Source: CAG-103 sp048217285 (GTDB lineage Bacteria > Bacillota > Clostridia > Oscillospirales > Oscillospiraceae). Taken from it: 15,890 bases of DNA. Positions 11,682 to 15,890 of the stretch are shown here, in pieces. The first letter of the stretch is position 1. Each line of letters starts with the position of its first letter. The stretch is from contig DBFWVW010000053.1 of assembly GCA_048217285.1 (NCBI GenBank), positions 1 through 15,890 of the forward strand, written 5' to 3'. Below the pieces are notes generated by a model. It ran no database searches and had not been told where the DNA came from. It was given only the letters and a program-made list of their open reading frames with translations. A program made the translations under genes and the position numbers.

Positions 11682-12797
11682 TCAGTCAATATACACGCGC
11701 TGCACACGCTGACTCATGGCACACAGCAGCTCATACGGGATGGTGCCGGCCTTGTCCGCCTGCTCCGCCACCGAGAGATCAGCACCGAAGATCGTGGCCA
11801 CGTCGCCGGGCTGTACCTCGGGGATGTCTGTGACATCGACCATGCACATATCCATGCAGATGCGGCCGACCTGCGGCGCGCGCTTGCCGTGCAGCAGCAC
11901 ATCGCCCTTGCCGGAGAGGCTGCGCAGCAGCCCGTCGGCATAGCCGACCGGCAGCACAGCCAGGCGCATATCATGCGGGCAGGTGAACGTGCGGCCGTAA
12001 CTGATCGTGTCACCCTTGTGGTGGTGCGTCACTTCAGACACACGGCTGTAGAGCGACATGGCCGGGCGCAGGTCGAGCCCGCCGGTCTCTTTGGCGGGGA
12101 ACACGCCGTAGAGCAGCAGACCGGGGCGCACCATGTCGAGGTGCATCTCGGGATAGTTTATCACAGCGCCGCTATTGGCGCAATGGCGAATCTCGAAATG
12201 GTGGCCGGTCGCCTGCTCCATACGCTCGATCGCGTGCATGAAACGTGAAAACTGCAGCTGCGTGTACGGGTCGCCGTTTTCATCCGAGACGGCAAAGTGC
12301 GTGAACACGCCCGTGAAGTTCAGGTGCGGCAGCGAGAGCGCCTCGATCATCTCGTCGAGATGGCTGTCATCGTGCACGTCAAAGCCGGTGCGGCCCATAC
12401 CGGTCTCGAGCTTCATGTGCGCATTCAGGCGCAGACCGGTGCCGACGAGAAAGCGGTTGAGCTCGCGCGCGTATTCGATGCTTCCAACCGCCTGCGTCAC
12501 GCCCAGCGTGGCCAGATCGACCGCGATATGCGCCGACTGCGGGCCGAGCAGCAGGATGTTCATCGTCACGCCGGCGGCGCGCAGCTCTTCGGCCTCGTCA
12601 TAGCAGTTGACGGCCACCCACCGGCAGCCCGCCCGCTGCAGCCGCTGCGCCACGCGCACCGCGCCGTGGCCATAAGCGTTGGCCTTGCAGACGCCGAGCA
12701 TCTGGCAACCATCCGGCAGGCGGCTGCTGATCTCGCGATAATTATGTTCCAGATCATTGAGACTGATCTCTACCCAGGTTCTGATCTTGCGATTCAT
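11682..12797 (-). CDS. alr: Alanine racemase
   Basis: The 371-residue PLP enzyme interconverts L- and D-alanine, supplying D-Ala for peptidoglycan. VCKANAYGHG holds the PLP lysine (Lys38), and ISYGRTF holds the second catalytic base (Tyr267). LPVGYADGL and GRICMDMCMVDVTD are the usual C-terminal barrel-to-domain signatures, so it is full length and intact. The start at 12797 has AAGGAA about 9 bases upstream. It overlaps the end of the lipoprotein gene by 44 bases, which points to coupled translation. It is the third gene of the operon started at 14256-14284, followed by mazF as in Bacillus. The start could alternatively be slightly downstream, but MNRKIRTWVEISL is a normal Alr N-terminus. 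Confidence 0.96.
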   Translation of the reverse strand: MNRKIRTWVEISLNDLEHNYREISSRLPDGCQMLGVCKANAYGHGAVRVAQRLQRAGCRWVAVNCYDEAEELRAAGVTMNILLLGPQSAHIAVDLATLGVTQAVGSIEYARELNRFLVGTGLRLNAHMKLETGMGRTGFDVHDDSHLDEMIEALSLPHLNFTGVFTHFAVSDENGDPYTQLQFSRFMHAIERMEQATGHHFEIRHCANSGAVINYPEMHLDMVRPGLLLYGVFPAKETGGLDLRPAMSLYSRVSEVTHHHKGDTISYGRTFTCPHDMRLAVLPVGYADGLLRSLSGKGDVLLHGKRAPQVGRICMDMCMVDVTDIPEVQPGDVATIFGADLSVAEQADKAGTIPYELLCAMSQRVQRVYID

Positions 12798-13356
12798 CGT
12801 TCATACTTCCTTGTTCCAGATTCCAGTTTTCTATGGTGCAGCGCAGACAGAGCGCGTCATCGACCGACAGCTCCGCGCACTGCGGCACCGCGCCGTCCAG
12901 ATACAGACGCACGGCTGTATGATCGTCCGTGATGAGCTGCACGACCTGCAGCCCGTCCTCTGCCCACGTCAGATCGACATAGCCGCTGCGGATGGCCTCC
13001 ACCACATAGGGAAGCGCCGTCAGCGGCGTAAGACCCGCACCGTTCAGATCACCCACCGGCAGAATGATGTCATCAAAGGCGAGCGTGCTCGCCCCGTCGC
13101 GCAGGTGCGCCGTAACACCGGCCGCCTGCTCCGGCGCCGTGACCGTGAGGTCATAGCCGTCCGTCAGCTCCTGACAGGTGAGCGTGTAGTCCGTGACCGT
13201 GTCGCCGCGCTGGACGCGCACCTGCGCCGTCAAGCTGACGCGTTTGCCGGCAAGCGTGTCACGAAAGGCCTCAAACGTCTGTTCTCCCGCGCCGTGTCCG
13301 CACGCGGACAACAGCAGCAGGCTTATCATCAGTGCAGCGATTCCTTTGCGCTGCAT
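12754..13356 (-). CDS. Lipoprotein of unknown function
   Basis: The 200-residue protein has a typical lipoprotein signal: MQRK, a hydrophobic stretch, and lipobox LSAC with Cys19 as the lipidated residue, so it should sit on the outer face of the cell membrane. The mature part reads as alternating strands (VSLTAQVRVQRGDTVTDYTLTCQEL, DGYDLTVTAPEQ, ASTLAFDDIILPVGDL), a pattern seen in the LolA/LppX type of half-barrel carriers; this fold is a guess. The tail (ESQDQNLGRDQSQ) is polar and overlaps alr, and may be a read-on of little importance. The start at 13356 has AGGAGG 4 bases upstream, and the nnrD stop TAG is the beginning of that site, an 8-base gap. Confidence 0.85.
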   Translation of the reverse strand: MQRKGIAALMISLLLLSACGHGAGEQTFEAFRDTLAGKRVSLTAQVRVQRGDTVTDYTLTCQELTDGYDLTVTAPEQAAGVTAHLRDGASTLAFDDIILPVGDLNGAGLTPLTALPYVVEAIRSGYVDLTWAEDGLQVVQLITDDHTAVRLYLDGAVPQCAELSVDDALCLRCTIENWNLEQGSMNDESQDQNLGRDQSQ

Positions 13357-13364
13357 ACTGCCTC

Positions 13365-14213
13365 CTATCGAATGATGGGTTTTGTGACCTCCGGCAGTGC
13401 CGTGATCACATCGGTCGGATTCATGGCATATTCGCCCATGCGTTCTGCGCAGAGGTCGCCCGCCCGGCCATGCAGCCAGACGGCGGTCTGCACCGCATCG
13501 CGCGCGGGCAGCTGGCACAGCAGCGCGCCGAGCATTCCCGCCAGCACATCGCCGCTGCCGCCCTTGGCCATGCCGGGATTGCCGACGCGCAGCACCGCCG
13601 TGTCCCCGTCCGGGAACGCGCAGACCGTCTCCGGACCCTTGCGCACAACCGTACAGCCGTGCCGGACAGCGAAATCGGACGCCGCCTCTGCCCTGCCGGC
13701 CGTATCCGGCCCGGCCAGGCGGGCAAATTCCCCGTCGTGCGGCGTGAGCACGATGGGCGCGCGCGCACGTTTGAGCACCGTCACATCCTGCGCGACGGCA
13801 AAGAGCGCGTCGGCGTCGAGCACGAGCGGTGTGCCGGACTGCACAACGACCGCCTGCACCAGTGCCGTGAGCGCATCACTGCGGCCGAGACCCGGGCCGA
13901 GCACACACACCTCGCTCTTTTGCAGCCGCTCGAGCAGCACTGGCAAGGCGTCACGCGCCAGCTTTCCCTCCGCAGATGGCAGCGGGAACGGCATCGCCTC
14001 GTCGTTTTTCACGGCAGTAACGGTGTAGATTTCCTCCGGCACGCCGACAGATACCAGCCCGGCGCCGCAGCGCAGGGCCGCCCGCGCACACAGGGTCGGC
14101 GCGCCGGTATAGCCGACGCAGCCGCCGATGATGAGCACGCGGCCGTAATCATACTTATTCGTGTCGGACGCGCGCCGCGGCAAATACGGCGCGCATGGCG
14201 CAATGCGATGCAT
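13365..14213 (-). CDS. nnrD: ADP-dependent NAD(P)H-hydrate dehydratase
   Basis: The 282-residue protein belongs to the ribokinase-like carbohydrate kinase family, NnrD/CARKD branch. It repairs hydrated NADH and NADPH by ADP- (or ATP-) dependent dehydration. Signatures run in order: GRVLIIGG and GYTGAP near the N-terminus, GLVSVGVPEE, VLGPGLG, LDADAL, LTPHDGEFARL and NPGMAKGGSGDVLAG with Asp222 as the likely catalytic base. There is no N-terminal epimerase domain (NnrE), so it is the dehydratase alone rather than the E. coli-type fusion. The start at 14213 has GGGAGG 6 bases upstream. It is the first gene of the operon behind the promoter at 14256-14284. Confidence 0.93.
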   Translation of the reverse strand: MHRIAPCAPYLPRRASDTNKYDYGRVLIIGGCVGYTGAPTLCARAALRCGAGLVSVGVPEEIYTVTAVKNDEAMPFPLPSAEGKLARDALPVLLERLQKSEVCVLGPGLGRSDALTALVQAVVVQSGTPLVLDADALFAVAQDVTVLKRARAPIVLTPHDGEFARLAGPDTAGRAEAASDFAVRHGCTVVRKGPETVCAFPDGDTAVLRVGNPGMAKGGSGDVLAGMLGALLCQLPARDAVQTAVWLHGRAGDLCAERMGEYAMNPTDVITALPEVTKPIIR

Positions 14214-14255
14214 AGTTTGCCTCCCGGACGGAAAAACGGTGATCTTTCTCTGATT

Positions 14256-14284
14256 ATTATAACGTTTTCGGCGCGCCGCGTCAA
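14256..14284 (-). promoter_or_regulatory. Strong promoter of the nnrD-alr-mazF operon
   Basis: On the minus strand TTGACG (14284-14279), a 17-bp GC-rich spacer containing the palindrome CGGCGCGCCG, and TATAAT (14261-14256). This is the best consensus match in the window and lies about 43 bases before the nnrD start. Confidence 0.8.
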
Positions 14285-14303
14285 ATTTTCTTCCCCTTTT
14301 ACA

Positions 14304-14332
14304 TTGATTTGTGCCGCAAAGTGTGGTATAAA
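14304..14332 (+). promoter_or_regulatory. Promoter of the pheST T-box transcript
   Basis: TTGATT (14304-14309), 17 bp, then TATAAA (14327-14332) with TGG before it as an extended -10. It is divergent from the nnrD promoter, with the two -35 boxes about 20 bases apart. The RNA would start near 14339 and carry a leader of about 300 nt. Confidence 0.68.
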
Positions 14333-14338
14333 TAGATT

Positions 14339-14580
14339 TGTTATTGAGTTTATTGCTTGGATCGGGAAAATAGTACCAAGGTTCCGCACCAGAGAGGGAC
14401 GCCGCCGGCTGAGAGCGTCCTGCGAGAAACGTGCTTTGTTCGCCCGTGAGCTCCGGCCAATCCCCGGCGGGTCCGCCCGTTACCGCGCACAGAGTGCGGC
14501 GCAGCGCGCCGAATTCGGGTGGTACCGCGGAAGTTTCCTTTCGTCCCTGTATGCGGGGCGGGAGGATCTTTTTTTATCCG
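14339..14580 (+). promoter_or_regulatory. T-box riboswitch, phenylalanine type
   Basis: This leader senses uncharged tRNA-Phe and lets transcription run into pheST when phenylalanine charging is low. The T-box sequence GGGTGGTACCGCGG is at 14517-14530; its TGGT can pair with the tRNA ACCA end (discriminator A). Stem I is readable: CGGG (14363-14366) with CCCG (14443-14446), AGTA of the loop-E motif at 14372-14375, GCAC (14386-14389) with GTGC (14431-14434), and GGACGC with GCGTCC higher up. The likely specifier is TTC at 14439-14441, a Phe codon. GGG of the T-box can pair with CCC (14545-14547) as antiterminator, competing with the terminator. Confidence 0.9.
14536..14575 (+). terminator. T-box-controlled terminator before pheS
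   Basis: TCCTTTCGTCCC (14536-14547) and GGGGCGGGAGGA (14555-14566) form a 12-bp stem with three wobble pairs around a 7-base loop, followed by TCTTTTTTT. It excludes the antiterminator. Confidence 0.88.
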
Positions 14581-14637
14581 CGATCCGGCATGGAACACAA
14601 CAAACCACGAAAATCTTGCAACGAAGGAGTTGTTTGC

Positions 14638-15663
14638 ATGAAAGAAATGCTGCAGAAGCTGCGCGAGGCTTCCGTTGCCGCCATTTTGCAGGCGGATGAC
14701 ATCACCGCGCTGGAAAACCTGCGCGTGAAGTACCTCGGCAAAAAGGGTGAGCTGACTGCCATCCTCAAGCAGATGGGCCGCCTGTCGGCGGAAGAGCGCC
14801 CGGCCATGGGTCAGCTCGCAAACCAGGTGCGCAGCGAACTTGAGGAAGCGCTCGATCAACGCCGCGAAGCGCTCAATGCGCATATGCTCGAGATGCGCCT
14901 CAAAGCCGAAACGCTCGACGTGACCATGCCCGGCAAGGCGCCGGAGCTCGGCCATCAGCACCCGATGTACATCGTGCTCGATGAGATCAAAGACATCTTC
15001 GTCGGCATGGGCTTTGAGATCCTCGAGGGCCCCGAGATCGAAGAGGCGGAATATAACTTCACAAAGCTCAACACCAGCGAGGGTCACCCTGCCCGCGAGT
15101 GGTCGGATACGTTCTATCTGACTGAGGACAGCAGCATTCTCCTGCGCACGCAGACCTCCCCGATGCAGGTACGCGCCATGGAGAGCAAGCCGCTGCCGAT
15201 CCGCATGGTCGCCCCCGGCCGCGTCTATCGCAAGGACGAAGTGGATGCCACACACTCGCCCATGTTCCACCAGATCGAGGGCATGGTCATCGACAAGGGC
15301 GTCACGATGGCGGACCTGAAGGGTACGCTCAACACGCTCGTCAAAAAGCTTTACGGTGAAAACACCGTCACCCGCTTCCGCCCGCACCACTTCCCGTTCA
15401 CCGAGCCGAGCTGCGAGATGGACGTGCAGTGCCACAAGTGCGGCGGCAAGGGCTGCCCCACCTGCAAGGGCGAGGGCTGGATCGAGATCCTCGGCGCCGG
15501 TATGATCCACCCGAAGGTGCTCGAGGGCTGCGGCATCGACACGGATGTCTACTCCGGCTGGGCCTTCGGCATGGGTCTGGAGCGTCTGGCGATGCGCCGG
15601 TTCAAGATCAGCGACCTGCGCCTGATCTTCGAAAACGACGTGCGCTTCCTGCAGCAGTTCTGA
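14638..15663 (+). CDS. pheS: Phenylalanine-tRNA ligase alpha subunit
   Basis: The 341-residue subunit is full length. It joins PheT in an alpha2-beta2 enzyme that charges tRNA-Phe. The N-terminal coiled-coil arm spans about 1-95. The class II catalytic core starts near GHQHPMYIVLDEI, with motif 2 around RMVAPGRVYRKDEVDATHSPMFHQIEG and motif 3 GMGLERLAMRRF near the C-terminus. PHHFPFTEPS lines the phenylalanine pocket. A CHKC...CPTC insert (about residues 266-274) is a four-cysteine, probably metal-binding loop also found in other Firmicutes PheS. The start at 14638 has AAGGAG 8 bases upstream; in-frame codons further up lie in the T-box. It is 16 bases ahead of pheT. Confidence 0.97.
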   Translation: MKEMLQKLREASVAAILQADDITALENLRVKYLGKKGELTAILKQMGRLSAEERPAMGQLANQVRSELEEALDQRREALNAHMLEMRLKAETLDVTMPGKAPELGHQHPMYIVLDEIKDIFVGMGFEILEGPEIEEAEYNFTKLNTSEGHPAREWSDTFYLTEDSSILLRTQTSPMQVRAMESKPLPIRMVAPGRVYRKDEVDATHSPMFHQIEGMVIDKGVTMADLKGTLNTLVKKLYGENTVTRFRPHHFPFTEPSCEMDVQCHKCGGKGCPTCKGEGWIEILGAGMIHPKVLEGCGIDTDVYSGWAFGMGLERLAMRRFKISDLRLIFENDVRFLQQF

Positions 15664-15679
15664 GAAAGGAGAGGCTACC

Positions 15680-15890
15680 ATGATTTTAAGCAGAAAATGG
15701 CTCAATGAATTCGTAGACTGCTCGGCATTGGCCGACCATGACTTTTCCGAGGCAATGACCCTCTCCGGCTCCAAAGTGGAGACGTTCACGGACCTGCACA
15801 AGAACATTCAGAACGTCGTCGCGGGCCGCATCGTGGAGATGGTGCGCCACACGAACTCCGACCATATGTGGGTCTGCCAGGTCGACGTCG
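15680..15890 (+). CDS. pheT: Phenylalanine-tRNA ligase beta subunit, N-terminal part
   Basis: The first 70 codons of pheT are present and the gene runs off the window. MILSRKWLNEFVD is the standard PheT opening, followed by MTLSGSKVETF and GRIVEMVRHTNSDHMWVCQVDV, the start of the tRNA-binding (EMAP/OB-like) domain. PheT binds tRNA and edits mischarged tyrosine in full-length enzymes. The start has AAAGGAG 8 bases upstream, and the 16-base gap after pheS shows one operon under the T-box. Confidence 0.96.
   Translation, partial: MILSRKWLNEFVDCSALADHDFSEAMTLSGSKVETFTDLHKNIQNVVAGRIVEMVRHTNSDHMWVCQVDV

Noticed and set aside
13332..14699. 455-residue rightward frame over nnrD and the T-box
   Set aside because: It runs through a T-box, a terminator and divergent promoters; antisense shadow of nnrD.
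14350..15807. 485-residue leftward frame opposite pheS
   Set aside because: Antisense to a certain gene and through the T-box; no motifs.
1..15890. Search for CRISPR repeats, tRNA genes, insertion sequences, phage genes and integrase sites
   Set aside because: No regularly spaced repeats, cloverleaf, transposase or terminal inverted repeats were seen by eye.

Overview
The window looks like core chromosome of a GC-rich member of the Clostridia, most likely Oscillospirales/Oscillospiraceae-like. The evidence is strong AGGAGG-type ribosome binding sites, TTGACA/TATAAT-type promoters with 17-bp spacers, a T-box leader before pheST, an alr-mazF pair as in Bacillus and relatives, and housekeeping genes of clear Firmicutes type. 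This placement is inferred from gene content only. I see no mobile element, CRISPR array, tRNA or rRNA.

Left part (1-2310, all leftward): a promoter (156-184) and a terminator (7-34) bracket a possible small RNA of about 140 nt. Upstream of it, in transcription order, come a rhomboid-like membrane protein with a zinc-binding tail, a DapF-fold racemase/epimerase and a small zinc-ribbon protein that ends in a strong hairpin (227-255). A divergent promoter region (2341-2429) separates this group from the rightward genes.

Middle (2468-8765, rightward): rlmB (23S rRNA 2'-O-methyltransferase); a large membrane protein that keeps the layout of a P1B-type ATPase but has lost its catalytic motifs; an EF-G-like translational GTPase with its own promoter and terminator; and a membrane-anchored SGNH-like protein whose catalytic serine block is altered. 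A bidirectional terminator (8775-8808) ends the run.

Right part (14213 down to 8817, leftward): a strong promoter starts an apparent operon nnrD - lipoprotein - alr - mazF - anchored protein of unknown function, ending in a terminator (10681-10720) that overlaps the ribosome binding site of the next gene (164 aa, unknown). The last leftward gene is the pyrimidine-nucleoside phosphorylase gene pdp, with its own palindrome-bearing promoter. The operon joins metabolite repair (NnrD), cell-wall D-alanine supply (Alr) and an mRNA interferase (MazF).

Far right (14304-15890, rightward): a promoter, a phenylalanine T-box leader with a terminator, pheS, and the start of pheT, which runs off the window.

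Most striking points: (1) the alr-mazF intergenic RNA can fold into a hairpin that buries the mazF Shine-Dalgarno and shows UACAU, the known target of Firmicutes MazF, at the start of its apical loop, while no antitoxin gene is present; (2) three proteins of normally catalytic families lack key residues and a fourth, the EF-G-like GTPase, has altered ones; (3) an unassigned small RNA candidate at the left edge.
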